In this document: piece after piece, positions 11,479-24,160 of the stretch
Numbering within the stretch: the stretch's first letter is position 1
How the letters are laid out: each line of letters begins with the position of its first letter
From: Suillus spraguei
Taxonomy: Eukaryota; Basidiomycota; Agaricomycetes; Boletales; Suillaceae
Reading direction: 5' to 3'
NCBI GenBank assembly: GCA_016800925.1
Contig: JABCPU010000022.1
Coordinates: forward strand, 124,001-188,000
Length of the DNA stretch: 64,000 bases
The notes under the pieces: generated by a model
The model's input: only the letters and a program-made list of their open reading frames with translations
Told to the model about the DNA's origin: nothing
Databases searched by the model: none
Program-made: the position numbers and the translations under genes

Positions 11479-13205
11479 ATGTCAGTCCTTGCGCCTATTA
11501 TCTGCGACAATGGAACCGGATACTCGAAGATAGGGTAAGCATGAAACAATCAACTCTGATACACTCACTCAAGGTCTATCGCAGCTTCGCAGGAAATTCT
11601 GATCCATCATAGTGAGTCTCACCATTCCGTACAAGATCGCACCTGTCAGACGCCCTTTGTACGACTCCAGCGTTTTCCCCACCGCAATTGCTACGCGTGG
11701 GCCTGCTTCTCAACCTACTCGTGGTGGTCCTCCAATTCCTTCGAAACCTGGGAATGTCGCATCGAAACGCGGTGTTGAAGACCTTGATTTCTTCATTGGA
11801 GACGAAGCCCTTGCAAATGCGAAGACCCCTGGTTATGGAGTTCACTATCCCATTCGCCATGGCATGATCGACAACTGGGATCACATGGAACGATACTGGG
11901 AGCAAACGATATTCAAGTATCTACGGGCTGAACCAGAAGATCATTACTTCCTTTTGGTATGACATCATTTCATATTACACGTTCCAAATATTCCGATTCT
12001 GATTGGTCTCGTAGACCGAGCCTCCGCTTAATCCTCCAGAAAACAGAGAGCAAACAGCCGAAATCTTCTTTGAGTCATTCAATATCAAGGGTCTCTACAT
12101 CGCTGTACAAGCTGTTCTCGCCCTTGCCGCATCCTGGACATCCAACCGTGCCACAGACAGGACGCTCACCGGCACCGTCATTGACTCGGGAGACGGTGTC
12201 ACTCACGTAATCCCTTGTGCGGAAGGGTACGTCATTGGCAGTGCCATCAAACACATCCCCATCGCCGGTCGTGACATATCACAATTCGTACTCAACTTGT
12301 TGCGTGAGCGTGGTGAAATGGCTGCCGTCCCACCGGAAGATCAACTGCGGGTTGCTAGCAAAGTGAAGGAAAACTACAGTTATGCGTGCCAGGACATCGT
12401 CAAAGAGTTTCGGAAATATGACGCAGAACCCTACAAATACTTTGAGAGATATGAGGGTGAGCATAGCGTCACCGGCAGAGTTAGTGCCCCTTTTCGAGCA
12501 TGTTTTACCACTTATTGAATGCACGTCGTTTTCACTAGAAATATTCCATCGATGTGGGCTATGAACGCTTCTTGGCTCCGGAGATATTCTTCAACCCGGA
12601 GATTTACTCTTCTGACTTCCTTACGCCTCTCCCCCAAATTGTTGATGATGTGATCCAGTCCTCCCCGATTGATGTTCGTCGCGGCTTGTACAAGGTGATC
12701 GGTCTTCTTGGCTTTTCATTTACTCCTACATTTTAATTTCGGTCATGCAGAATATAGTTCTTTCTGGAGGTTCCACCATGTTCCAGCATTTTGGTCAGCG
12801 TCTCAAGCGAGACCTAAAGCAGCTAGTTGATCGCAGACTCGAGGCTAGTGTCGTTTCAAGTGGCAGTACCACCAAGGTCGGCGTTCAACATTTCTGTTTC
12901 CTCCATTTCTTAACGAAACAATAGTCATCTGGTGTGGATGTGGATGTAATTTCGCACAAGCGCCAGCGGTAAGATGCACATTTTTCATATGTTCTACACC
13001 AAAATTGACTGCCTCTCAAGATATGCTGTATGGTTTGGTGGCTCCTTGCTTGCATCATTGGTAAGGGTTATCTCAAGCAAATCCCATTACCTTTTAACCG
13101 TCATTTTAGCCCGAGTTCTATACGTCTTGCCACACGAAGGCACAGTACGACGAAATCGGCCCGAGCATTTGCAGACGATACCAAATATTCGGTAGCGCTA
13201 CGTAG
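11479..13205 (+). CDS. arp3: Actin-related protein 3 (Arp2/3 complex)
   Basis: Nine exons fit: 11479-11534, 11585-11611, 11671-11956, 12015-12479, 12539-12694, 12751-12876, 12925-12968, 13021-13060 and 13110-13205. They sum to 1296 nt, or 431 aa, the usual Arp3 size. Exon 1 begins [19 protein letters not shown], the first phosphate-binding loop of the actin fold. It joins to GFAGNSDPS and [10 protein letters not shown]. Later landmarks are [31 protein letters not shown] (second phosphate loop), [31 protein letters not shown] (adenosine loop) and [10 protein letters not shown]. The protein nucleates branched actin filaments with Arp2 in the cytoplasm, at actin patches during endocytosis. All core actin-fold motifs are present, so the gene looks functional. 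Confidence 0.95.
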
Positions 13206-13561
13206 GCTGCGGATTGTTGAGTTCAGACGCATTCCGGCCGGGGTTGAAAATCGACAATTGTACTGAATACTGAACAATGTACTGATGTTCTTCACCGAAT
13301 ATGCCATTCTGAATAAAACTTTGTTTAAAATTGGTATAGAATGTATGCACAGCTCTTATAGATAAGTTCCTAGTGGCTCGGTGACCAAAAAATGCCACAC
13401 TTGTGGCCGCCAGATGAATGCCGGCCGGGGGCATCCGCATGGCTGACACTGCTATTCATAGCAAGGCGCAATATGTCAAACAAATATTAGGGCGCATTAT
13501 GTACATCCGTGCACTTGATGATATATACAATTTTATATCGCCGACGCTGGGCAGTAGGCAA

Positions 13562-14052
13562 TCAAGGCCGCTTCCAATGGATAACACTAGGTTGACGTTC
13601 TGGACTCGCAAAGCACGATGCGTATGCACTGGAGAATCGGGTTGCAGGGATTGACGGAGTTCGGCTATGATCGGACAGAGAAGTTGGAGGTTGCAGATCC
13701 CCCTGAGCCGAAGCATCAGATTTCCGAGCCGTGCGCAAAGGGCGAGTAAGCCAGTAAGACCATCGTTCCTCTGGTATCGATGCGACAGAGATCCTACGTG
13801 TAGTTTCCCGCCATTTGATCGATACACGAGAGACAAATTTGGGAGAGGCGTCTTCCACTTGCGAATCGCATAAATCAGCGATTTTTTTGTCCTGGGCGTG
13901 TACATCGGAAGGTACCAAAGCGTGAGTGAGCCACGAGAGTAGTTCTTCCTCTTGTCGCGGACGGCCCCAACCTACAAGCTGGCGTTGTTTCCTAGCAATC
14001 TTAAAACAATTTTCTTGTTCCAGGGAGTCCTGCTGTCGTTTCGTCTTTACTT
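13562..14052 (-). CDS. Hypothetical hydrophilic protein, 3' exon
   Basis: A stop-free minus-strand frame runs from about 14052 to a TGA at 13562. It encodes a charged product with RQVKTKRQQDSLEQENC, RPRQEEELLSWLTHAL, SDVHAQDKKIADLC and a Ser/Pro-rich tail. The composition looks coding, but I recognise no family. Upstream on the same strand are further open pieces (QMNEDDTVDDERHVQVV near 14400-14350, EKFWRLFQYLK near 14300, and a frame at 14839-15186) that may be earlier exons. I could not join them to this exon in frame with good splice sites. The gene model is therefore partial. The gene would be divergent from the transcription factor starting at 15523. Confidence 0.4.
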
Positions 14053-15522
14053 GCCGTCCAAGCTGCGGTAGACAGTGTTTGGCTACCCTGCCAGTGCTGC
14101 AGCCAATCGTGAGCGCTGAAATGCTCCTTCAGCTTCGGCTGAATCGATATCAGAATCGGGCTGGGAGCAGAGGTCAGGCGGAATTTCTCCTACAGGTGTA
14201 TCCGAAGAGCCTGATCAGCGAAGATGCTCCAATTTGGATCTACGCCAGTCTCACCTTGAGGTACTGAAATAATCTCCAGAATTTCTCCTCCGACGGTGCT
14301 ATTATCATTATATTTTCTGTTTAGTGAGCAAGGGTCAGTAAAGATACACCGAATTTGACAACCTGAACGTGCCTTTCGTCATCAACAGTATCATCCTCAT
14401 TCATTTGGTCCTCATGCCTAGTAGCAGAGCCCGACCAAAGCATGTGGAGATAACGACCGGAGAGACATCGTAGAGTTTTCTATCCGAGCGGTTATTCGGA
14501 ACGGCACAAGAATTCAAGAAGGTTCAACGGCGTACGAAAGTTGGTGAAGCAGCTTCAACACTGCCACCAGCGTTATTTTTGGAAAGTGAAAATTTCATGG
14601 TTGGGTGCGAGATACCATGCCTTCGTTAACGGGTCTCTTATAATCGACAGGTGTGGACAGTGGCGTCGTTGAGTAAGACAATGGGCAGTGAGCAGTCCAC
14701 AAGTGTACAATTTCAACCACATACCTGATGGACTATTGTGGAAAGAACTGGACCAGCTAGAATTATGACAGGATACACGAAATGTGCAAGCGTGTTGGCG
14801 TTGTATGCTTGGATCTTCAAAAGTAACCGTGCAGTGCTTTAAACGCTTGACCGCCACCACACCAAGCAAACTATGGAGAAGCGAATGCTATGAGTATGCA
14901 TGTTTGTTTTGCAGAAATACTGTATCATATGTGACACCCAATGACATGGACACTTGGAATGATCGATGCTTTGAGAGAACGTCACGATTCTTGAATCACG
15001 ACACTCTGACGATAATGAACGGATTGAAGGAGTCGGCGGATGCGGAGAAGGCTGCCCCGGAAAGCGGAGGCTGATCGGGGAAGAGTTACGAGTTCGATTG
15101 CCCCTCGGATTATTTGTGGCAGCAAACATGCACAGCGTGGTTACAAAAAGCAATGAATCGTTTAGTAACTCACAGCCACGGAGCACTGCTTTTTAAGGGG
15201 ACGTCTTTAAAAGCTGGTACCGACGTCGATGGCCACTTGTCTTCACTGGTACTGCCAGTGATTCAGTATTACTAGTTGGATCTAGACCTACAGCGGTCCG
15301 CTTACTGCCGACTTGTCATTTAGTTTCGTGAGTTTACTCTCCCATAACGGTGTATTCAATTTCTCACTCTACTTGTCCTTTAAAGGTTCCCTGTGTTCTT
15401 TACAAGGATTCATCTCTTCTTCCGTGAATTACGTCCGGCCGAGTTCGTCGGCTTCACCACAAGTCATTCCGTGGCTCTTTGACACTGTCCAACTACATCG
15501 TCGTTTAGACTTATCATCTACG
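14053..15522. other. Unresolved exons and divergent promoter region
   Basis: Probable upstream exons of the minus-strand hypothetical gene lie between about 14100 and 15186 but cannot be ordered with confidence. The remaining 15190-15522 should hold the promoter and 5' leader of the Zn2Cys6 gene. Confidence 0.35.
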
Positions 15523-18500
15523 ATGTCTAGTTCTGTCCATAATGTGAGCCCTAATGGCTCTTCTTGGGGTCACAACCGCCGATTCACTTCCCAACAGCAC
15601 CTATTGCTTGAAGATGAGGTCCCGTATCTCCTCACAGCCCAAGATACCCCCCAAATATTTCTGCAGCAGAGGCATTCTGGTGCCCAGCACCTTCTCAACG
15701 GTTCTATATCTCAATATAACCAACACACGTCAAATCAATACAATTCAGTTTCTGCGTACCAACAGCGCTCTCCTTCTTTTGCAACATCACCCAACATGAC
15801 TTCAAACCCAAATCAATCATTTAATCCCGTTCCAACCACATTCACATTCACTCCATCAGATTACAATGCTAATTCTACTGGTTACCAGACCGCATTCCAA
15901 GCAGGAATGAACGCATCCAGCTCTCCGGGCACACACAATCAACTCTCCGCAACATCTATAAACCCTTCAGGTCCCGGGTTTCCTATCCAGTTCCCTTATA
16001 CTCATCAGTCACCTATTCGCCAATCCGAGATCCAGGCGCAAATCATAGGCAGTATGCAGGCTCAGCAAGCAAAACGCCGTAGAGGCGATGACGATAGCCG
16101 CCACCCTCGAACTCTGATAACCGACCCACACGAACTGCCAGAGTCCGCGAACAGACCGAAACCGTGCGCTTTCCAGTTAATCACGCCTTATCCAAACTTA
16201 AAAAATCACACAGAACGGGCGCTTGTGCTCGATGTAAAAGTCTGAAGGTACGTGGGTATATTTTGTCAATACTTCAAATATCAAGACACCTCCACCACGC
16301 TAGGTCCGATGTGAATTCAGGGGCGATAATGACACTTGCAAAAGGTGCATAGGTGCCGGTCAGGAATGTGTCATTCCGGGACGCAAACCACGCCGAACCC
16401 CACCGTACGTGCTCACTTGGTTTCCAGTCGAGCAAGTCAAGACGTTATATTAGGAAACGAGAACACCTTTTGAACCAGATTCGTGAACAAGCTGCTCAAA
16501 TCCAAGAGCTTATGGCTCAGCTTGATGTTACCAACCGACAAGCTGCACCGGCCTCATCCAGAAATCCTTCAACCACTGGCATACCAACGTCCCCATCGTC
16601 CTCCATCGATCTTCACTCTCCTACCCTCGACCCTAACACCCCGGCAGATTCTGCTCCACCCAAACCGGAAGTGCAAGATTGGCTTGCAAAAGCCCGTGCC
16701 TCAATCGATACCTTTGGTGGCTTGATTGCCCTTGGCGGTACAACGAATTCCATGCTCCTTGATGATGACCCTGAGAAGTCTGATAGTGATGAAGAAGAGT
16801 ACGGCTTTGATTTCGAAGATGATGACACCGATGACGAAGGTAATGGATATACCACTGCAGAGGAAGGCGGACACAGTCGTCGTTCACAGTCAAGGGAAAG
16901 GCATTCGCCGACTGTGCTTGCCAAAAAGAAAGAGATTGCTGATAAAAAGTCGGCCATGCTCCCCCACGCAGATAGTCCATTTGGTTTGATGGCCCATATG
17001 GCCAACCGTGCTAGAGGAAAGAGTGCGGAACCAGAACCTGAAGACGCTGTTGGTGTAGCAAACGCTGACTTTTTCAGACCATGTAAGTACATGCTTTGCT
17101 TTAGCACATGTCACGAGTCCTTACCTCGTCTAGCTCCTGCCCCTGATACTGTTCGGTCGAATCCTACAATTAGTAATCAACATCTTCCTCACATTCTCAC
17201 TCGCGAGATTGTTACTCTAGAAGACGTTGAGAATCTTTTCAAACTGTGAGTTTTAATCCTTAGATGTGCACGATTCCTTTTAAAAATGTTCAGATACTTT
17301 GAAAAAATGAACCTGTCAACGTCATTGATGGACCCTGTTCTTCATACTCCACAGTATGTAGTTATGAGAAGCCCTTTTCTCTTCACAGTCGGTGAGCCGA
17401 TCTGACTTTCATTCTCTTCTTCTCGTGTTGACTTTTCTGCTTAGTATGTGCTGTTGCTTCTCGGTTCTACACCCAGCGTCCAGGCCTCTACCCAGAACTG
17501 ATGCGTTACGCACAGCTCGCGGCAGGCACTGCGCTTATCACCGGTCCCAAGAATGAGGAGATGTGTCTTGCTTACATACTACTACAGCTTTACCCTGTTC
17601 CCTCCCGACGCTGGGAAGAGGATCGCAGCTGGGTATACCTTGGCGTCGCAATCCGGTAGGACTTTTCTCTGCTCTGTCTCATGACATCTCCTTACTTTGT
17701 TCTAGATTGGCTCAGGACCTCAACCTCAATAGGCCTACAACTACAGCACCCCTGAATGAACACCATGCTCGCGTCCTTCTCAATCGCACGCGTGTCTGGA
17801 TCAACTGCTTCAACTTGGACAGATCGACAGGGTCCCAGTACGGCAAAGCCCCCATTATTCCTAATTCTGACTACATTGCAAACCACTTGCATGATTGGTG
17901 GCGCTCCTCCCAGTATAATGTTAAGGACTTTGACATCCACATTTGTATCTACTCCATGGAGCTCAATATTGTTGCAAAATTCATGGAGAACATTCGCAGC
18001 GACCCAAACCACCCTACTGGACTGAACAAGGTACGTGTTCATCTGTTCCCACGGTCCCTTGCGCCAAAACTAACAGATCCGAAGTCTGCCAATTTCACTC
18101 AGATTGCCAGTGAAACTGACAACGAACTGGATCGTGTCGGCACGCATTGGTTCCATCAGCTAGATGGGATCGAACCAAAGAGCGCCATGTTTATTTTCCG
18201 TACTGGTCTTTTGAAAATGGCCTTCAGCTATGCCCGTTTGTTTGTCCTTTCTTCCGGCTTGCAGCATGCCAAAGAAGACCACTTGGATGAAAATTCATTT
18301 TTAATGAGGGTCAGTATTTACTCTTAATTTCTTTTCATTTTCGTGGTCTCATTCCTCCCAGTGTTTTACGAGGGCATCTGACGTCATCAATGCTTTTGTT
18401 CACCAATTATACACTACCGAAGAAGAGAGTAGGTCGTGCATTTCACGGAGTGTATCGTCTCATCTCACTGATCAATAGGAGTTCTTCTACGCCACGCACC

Positions 18501-19236
18501 CGATGCACAATATATATTTATTACTTTTGCTGGCGCCTTCCTTGTTAAGGTACGTTCCTTGCCATGCTCACTTCTCAGTACATAACATTTTCCGTACAGC
18601 TTTTGCAACTCAAGTACGCGCAGTACTTTGCGTATGAAAAACGGGTCGAAATTCGGGACCTTGTACAAAAAACGGTTGATCTCCTCGGGGCAGCCGACGT
18701 AGCTCTTGACGAAAAGCACGGACCTTCCTTATACTCTCGTTTCCTGGCCGGCCTACTAGCTAGCCCTGTAGTCAGAGTCGACCTGACACCATCCTTGACT
18801 AGCCCTGGTGTCCACAAACGAGCGCGCAAGTCGAAGATCGCGCCTGCCAAGACTCGTGGCGGTTTAGTCGCAGATATATCTACACCTGCCGACCATCCAT
18901 CTCCGTCCTCTACCAACTCCGGTTCTCCTTCTCCATATATGTACCCAGATGCGGGAAGCTTTTCGGATGCCCAGTTGCAGAACCAGACGACATCATCTGA
19001 AATGTTCCACGACCCGTTACCGACAATTTTGGATGCCGATCTATTCGAGTCGGTACAGGTACAGTTCATGGCTGACCCTTTGTGGCAAGGTACCCTAGTC
19101 CCTGGTATGCCTGACACTATCACTATCGAAGTTCGTTTTGCTGACTGCTCTTACTGCAGGTTTCCAGTGGATAAATCAAATGACTGTAAACCAAGACTAT
19201 GCGATGTATGAGACACAGTTCGATTTGATGACATGA
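15523..19236 (+). CDS. Zn2Cys6 fungal-specific transcription factor (PriB-like)
   Basis: The long N-terminal exon (from ATG 15523) is Ser/Gln/Asn-rich and ends with KRRRGDDD. The zinc cluster then follows across an intron: GACARCKSLK joins VRCEF, DTCKRC and GQECVIPGRK. This gives C-X2-C-X6-C-X8-C-X2-C-X6-C. A basic linker RRTPPKREHLLNQIREQ leads into a coiled coil. The middle holds acidic DDDPEKSDSDEEEYGFDFED and then the fungal transcription factor region (MDPVLHTPQYVVMRSPFLF, RFYTQRPGLYPELM, ILLQLYPVPSRRWEEDRSWV, LGVAIRLAQDLNLNR). The last exon ends QDYAMYETQFDLMT before the stop at 19236. About ten introns are implied. It resembles PRIB-type regulators of mushrooms; targets are unknown. 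The N-terminal frame and the zinc-cluster frame differ by one base near 16090-16115 with no good intron between, so a single-base indel or assembly error is likely. Confidence 0.82.
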
Positions 19237-19659
19237 GCGTTGTCGGTATATTTTCTCAGAGTATTGTTTCAGTGCTATGTTGCTGTAATATGTGGTACTG
19301 TAATTTGTTGTTGCGTTTTGCTTTCTGTATTATGTTGTAGGGTTTCGGGGCAACGTTATGCGGTTTTGTATTAGAAATAAAATTCTATTCTTGGAATCTT
19401 TCCACCGTCTATGGTGATAGACGCACATCTATGCAATAATATACGTACACGCTCATATCTGACATCATGAACCCTTCTAAAACCAGCATATACATACACA
19501 AGTTCTACTCTCGGACACCACCAAGAAACCAAAGGCATCTTCGATAGATTGGCCTTCCTTGAACGTAATAGATTCAACGAGTTATGCAAAATATAGCAAA
19601 AATACAGTATCTATGCTTTCATCATAAGTAAATTGCAACACGACGGGGCTCTCTAATAA

Positions 19660-22078
19660 TCAAAGTCGGGCATTCTTTGGCATGGCCCTCATCGCTTGTC
19701 GGACACCAAGATCAGCAAGGACGTCCTCCGCTACCGAACATAAGCAAGTGAATCAATGTATAAATACACGAAAAAAGAACTTACCACCTCCCAACAATGC
19801 ATCGAAAGTCACACTGCTGTGGTACTACAAAGGCGCCAGTAAGATAACAATAGTTGCTGGAAAGTTCGACTTACATGTTCGATAAACTTCCCCATACCTG
19901 TCCGCGTGATACCACGACCACCGAATATCTGAACAGCATCTTTCGCGGTCTCCTGTGCGCACCGTGTGCTATAACTCTTCAAGAAGGCGATTTGACTGAG
20001 GAGAAACAAAATGATCAGTGGCGGTTACACAGGAAGTATATAGACCGCCTACCCGGCGAGCTTCTGAGATTGTTGTTTATATGTCTAAACCATTCGTGAG
20101 TATGCGGTAGAACAACTGGAGCGACGAACTGTTCTTACCATATGACACATCTGATACGTGATGTTTTCCAGCCAACTCTGCACACTCTCCGTCCGTGCTA
20201 TCATTGCGGCAAGCTTGGAGCGAATCACAGCTTGTGATATCAAGGGCTTCCCAAAAGCCTTTCGTTGAGTCGCCCATCTCGATCCCGCCGTAAGAAGGAG
20301 AAATATGAGATGATGAATTCAACATACTTCAGACACTCTTCAACAACACTGCGCTGGCTGCGAGCGGAACTACAACACATGACCCACCGCTCGTGGTTGA
20401 AGTTGCTATGACACAGATGAGTGTTCAAGTCTCACGTCATACACCATTGTTACATACCTCAAAATGACGAAAATTCCGCCGCCTTCCTCACCAAGGGTAT
20501 TCTCGACGGGGACGCGAACGTTGTCGAAAGTAATGTATGCTGTACCAGCCGTTGCGGAATAGCTTGTCTTGATTTGCCGCGTTTCTACACCAGGTCCGCG
20601 CTCGACAAGAATGACAGTGAGACCATCCTCAGTCTTGCAGCCTACAGTGAAACTGAAAAGGGCATTTAAATTTGCTGTTTGAGAACGGGTGATCGAACTC
20701 ACTAGTCTGCGAAACTATGCAAAACCCGTTCAGCAGTAGTTCAAACCGACCCTTGATTACTCACGTAGCATTGGTGATCCATTTCTTGGTTCCATTTACA
20801 ATCCATTCCTTGCCATCCTCGCTCTTGACAGCAGTTGTCTGTAAACCCATAACATCACTTCCAGCCTGGGCCTCCGAAATGGCGAGGCAAATGAACTTCT
20901 TTCCAGCGAAAACTTCAGGCACAACACGAGCCTTCAGTGCTTCCGAGCCAAAATTGAGGACTGGTGGAAGTCCAATTACCTTCCCTCCCATTAAACCTGT
21001 ACATATTGAGTAGTGAGTAGGTGTCGCCAACTACATGAGTAACACTTACCATCTCCATATCCTCGTGCACCACATCGTGCGATCTCTTGAGTAATGATAA
21101 GTTCGTGGAAATAGTTAAACTAGGAATTAAAAGCACCGAAGTTATAAAAAAACGAAGAATTCAGGCTATGGTTACACTTACCTCCTCAGGTTTCACGAGA
21201 CCATCCATCAAAGATAACCCTTGAAGGTGCTTCCCTGGACCCATACGCATTGCGTGCAAGTTCATTGCACTACATTGAAATAAGAACCTGAATACTGAAA
21301 AACAGATTCACATACGCCATCTTGTCAATTACGCTTTGACTGGGTCGCTTGCCATCCTCTTCGCGGGCCTATCACAAAAATTGAATAAGGTACAGGTGAT
21401 GAAAGAAATCTTGATGCCTCACCTGTGCATCCTCATAAATGAACTCATCAACAAAGCGGCGCATGACCCGTTGGAGCTTCCTGTGGTCCTGTATAAAAGT
21501 TCAGGGAAAAGCTTTGGAAACCGATTGTGACAGTTCACCTCTGTGTAGTAAGGGCTGTGATACCCTTGTGATAACCAAGTAGGCTCTGCATACGGGACAT
21601 CACTGATTTCTCCGACAACTCGGCCGTATATGACAGGTTGTTCGCCTTGAATAGTACCGATCTGAAGGCGTTGGTATTGAGGTCGCTCCAAAACTTCATG
21701 ACGATGCAACCCATAGAATGCCTCCGTAGCATCCTGACCAGCTGAGGGATGAATTTCGTTTAAAACTAATGATCATGCGTAGCTGTCACGGAAAGCATCA
21801 CACCAATTTCCTCGTCCGTCAAGACAGAAATCCCTCCAGGATGCAAGTCTTTAAACCGGGACAGATTATATACCTTTGCGTCAATAACCACCCACTAGAA
21901 TGTATGGATTGTTCGTTCAGTAATAATTTAAATATACGCAACACACACCAAGTCATCTGGTTTGTTATGCTACATCTCCGCAACGGCCTCAGCAAGCGGT
22001 CTTGAGGCCTCAATGGACTTTTCGACGTACCTCAGAAACCTCCTCCAGAGTAAATTGTTTGAGTTCTTTGGCAGCCAT
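19660..22078 (-). CDS. Cytochrome b5-acyl-CoA dehydrogenase fusion
   Basis: Many short exons on the minus strand, starting MAAKELKQFTLEEVSE at 22078 and ending VRQAMRAMPKNARL with TGA at 19660-19662. The N-terminal part is a cytochrome b5 domain: KPDDLWVVIDAKVYNL, then DLHPGG with the first heme histidine, then ATEAFYGLHRHEVL with the second. The rest is a flavin acyl-CoA dehydrogenase: GPPVLNFGSEALK-type middle region with CLAISEAQAGSDV, WIVNGTKKWITN (FAD/substrate-binding core), AYITFDNVRVPVENTLGEEG, NHERW, and the C-terminal helices QIFGGRGITRTGMGKF. It should oxidise an acyl-CoA, with the b5 domain as a possible electron partner, probably in peroxisome or mitochondrion. I cannot judge the substrate. 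The fusion is known in fungi. No disruption is seen. Confidence 0.88.
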
Positions 22079-22465
22079 GGGAGCAGGATGTCTTAGAAGA
22101 CCCTGTCTCGGCTCAAATGATCTTATACGATGCTAAGATTCACATGTTTGTCCGGTAGAGCGAGCCGGTTCAAATCACATGACTGTTCTTGATGAACCAA
22201 GCTGATTACTCTTTTGCTTCCGCTTCTTCTCATCTGTACCATCAGCTACATCGTGGACACCTTTTCTCCTGACGTCTGCGCTAACGGTCAAGGTACTGTA
22301 CACTTTAGTGTCTGTTGTTGTCTGATCTATCTGATGACAATTACACGATGCAAAGTCGACCCCAGCAATCACTGCAAGTCAGCAGCAAGCTGCTTATTGT
22401 TATTGCGTAAAACATCCGAGTCAGTAGCCTTCTGGCCTGCTGGTGTTCGTAAAGTAACTAATGCG

Positions 22466-24160
22466 ATGATGGGGCTTCTAGAAACAATGACTTTAACGAA
22501 CTTGGTCTCTTTTCTTGACGATGATTCCCAGAGAGAGCTTGATGACCTTAATAAACGAATTAACGCCCTGCAAGAGAGGAAACACGCACTAACGTTGGAA
22601 GCCTTTCAAGTCCACACCACCATACGCACTCTTCAAAGTCGTGCCGCCCATATTACGAACAAGACTGCTCCTGTATCTCGTCTTCCATCAGACGTGCTTG
22701 CCATCATCTTCGAGGAGAGCCGGCGACTACTTATACCTTGGAGCAATATAGTAAAGCGTCCACTTTCTCCCGAGGTGCAGCTATCCCACGTTTCATCTAG
22801 ATGGCGGGAAGTGGCACTTTCAACTCCTGCTTTGTGGACAACCATCAGATTCCCGATTTTGCACAAAGAGGCTGCTACTATGGCATATCTACAGCGGTGC
22901 AATCAAGCACCCCTCAATGTTCACATAGGCCCAAGAGTTTCTGATCCAGATTTGCTGCGCTTTATTGCCGCGCAATTCGTACCCCGACTGAATCAGATTC
23001 GCGAGCTCACTTTCGACACCGACGAGCGCCAGGAACTCTGCGCATTGTTTCCCTTGTTCGCAGAAGAACCCGCTTTAATCTTAAAAAGATTGAAAATTTG
23101 TTGCAATGACACTCGCGGCGCTTCGGGTGTTGTTCCTCGCCTCGATATTTTCAAAGCAGGAGCACCGCTCTTGTCTGATGTACGCCTCAGTGCTCTTGCA
23201 GTCGGACTTCCCCCGTGTTCTGCAACTACACTGCATCTTGAACCGCAACCTGGACCTGGGAACCCTTTATCCAGACTTGCTTTCCTCGATATCCTTGCTC
23301 CCCTAGCAGCTACCCTTACTACCCTACATCTGAGAGGGTTCATTAGCGGATTTCACCAGGAACCTGGTAGCGCACCTGTTGAACTTCCTGCCCTGAAGGA
23401 GTTATTAGTGTACGGTAATACGCTGAACCACGGATTCAACGTTTTCCGTAACATCTCCACTCCTGCCATCAGAACTTTATCTCTTGTCAATGTTAGACGA
23501 CAGGGGTTATCTTCGATCCATAAATTTATTGCCAGGATATCTCCAGAGCACTTCCGACATCTCCATACGTTGCGATACATTAACTGCGATATTGACGATG
23601 ATCTCGACGTTTACCTCCCACACGCAACATCTGCTCTCACTGAACTTGCGGTGTCTGTCAAGCATCACACTCATCTATTGCGACTTCTGCTGAATAGCGA
23701 TAGACAAGCTGCCCTTCATGGGGTGCCTCCATTGTGGCGTAATCTCCGCACTTTGACTCTCCACGTTTCCAAGCCACTGGACCGAGAAAGAGAGGATGTG
23801 GATTCGGACGAAGAAGATGACCCGCCACCAACGATGGGACTGCTATTGGAGGTAGTGCAGGAGAGGAGAGCGGTGGGCAAGCCCCTTGACCTTCTTCAGA
23901 TCGAGGGCCCGCACGCTCGATCATTCTATGAGGAGTTCACAACTCTTCTCGTGAAAACGCACGAAGATCTTCACACCGAACTTTTTTCAGCATCTTTACC
24001 TTCTTCAGTCGACGTTCAAGATGCAGAAGTGGATTGGGCGTTTGCTGCCCACTACATTGGAAACCAATATCGTCTTTTTATATTCAAGAAGCATCAACAG
24101 TTTGTCCCCCCACCTCGGGGGCTTCCAGTCATGGCATACCCTTCAACACAGGTTCCATAG
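22466..24160 (+). CDS. F-box protein (Agaricomycete expanded family)
   Basis: One long exon. The frame is open from 22214, but the ATG at 22466 (MMGLLETMTLTNLV) is the better start because the preceding residues are unlike the family. A short coiled coil (LDDLNKRINALQERKHAL) leads to the F-box: PVSRLPSDVLAIIFEESRRL, then VQLSHVSSRWREVALSTPAL and WTTI. The rest is a leucine-rich-like region with repeated LRLLLNSDRQAALHGVPPLW-type units. Such proteins join Skp1-cullin complexes through the F-box and choose targets for ubiquitination with the C-terminal part. The target is unknown. It has a close tandem paralogue at 24586-26298 in the same direction. Confidence 0.85.
   Translation: MMGLLETMTLTNLVSFLDDDSQRELDDLNKRINALQERKHALTLEAFQVHTTIRTLQSRAAHITNKTAPVSRLPSDVLAIIFEESRRLLIPWSNIVKRPLSPEVQLSHVSSRWREVALSTPALWTTIRFPILHKEAATMAYLQRCNQAPLNVHIGPRVSDPDLLRFIAAQFVPRLNQIRELTFDTDERQELCALFPLFAEEPALILKRLKICCNDTRGASGVVPRLDIFKAGAPLLSDVRLSALAVGLPPCSATTLHLEPQPGPGNPLSRLAFLDILAPLAATLTTLHLRGFISGFHQEPGSAPVELPALKELLVYGNTLNHGFNVFRNISTPAIRTLSLVNVRRQGLSSIHKFIARISPEHFRHLHTLRYINCDIDDDLDVYLPHATSALTELAVSVKHHTHLLRLLLNSDRQAALHGVPPLWRNLRTLTLHVSKPLDREREDVDSDEEDDPPPTMGLLLEVVQERRAVGKPLDLLQIEGPHARSFYEEFTTLLVKTHEDLHTELFSASLPSSVDVQDAEVDWAFAAHYIGNQYRLFIFKKHQQFVPPPRGLPVMAYPSTQVP

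Noticed and set aside
13456..13905. 149-codon minus frame overlapping the 13.6 kb hypothetical exon
   Set aside because: The alternative phase is open farther upstream and has more coding-like composition; both cannot be real.
16613..17107. Minus-strand Ser-rich frame
   Set aside because: Antisense to the acidic, Ser/Asp-rich part of the transcription factor; it is a compositional shadow.
22160..22185. B-box-like GGTTCAAATC
   Set aside because: No A-box or cloverleaf upstream; it lies in the promoter of the b5-dehydrogenase gene.
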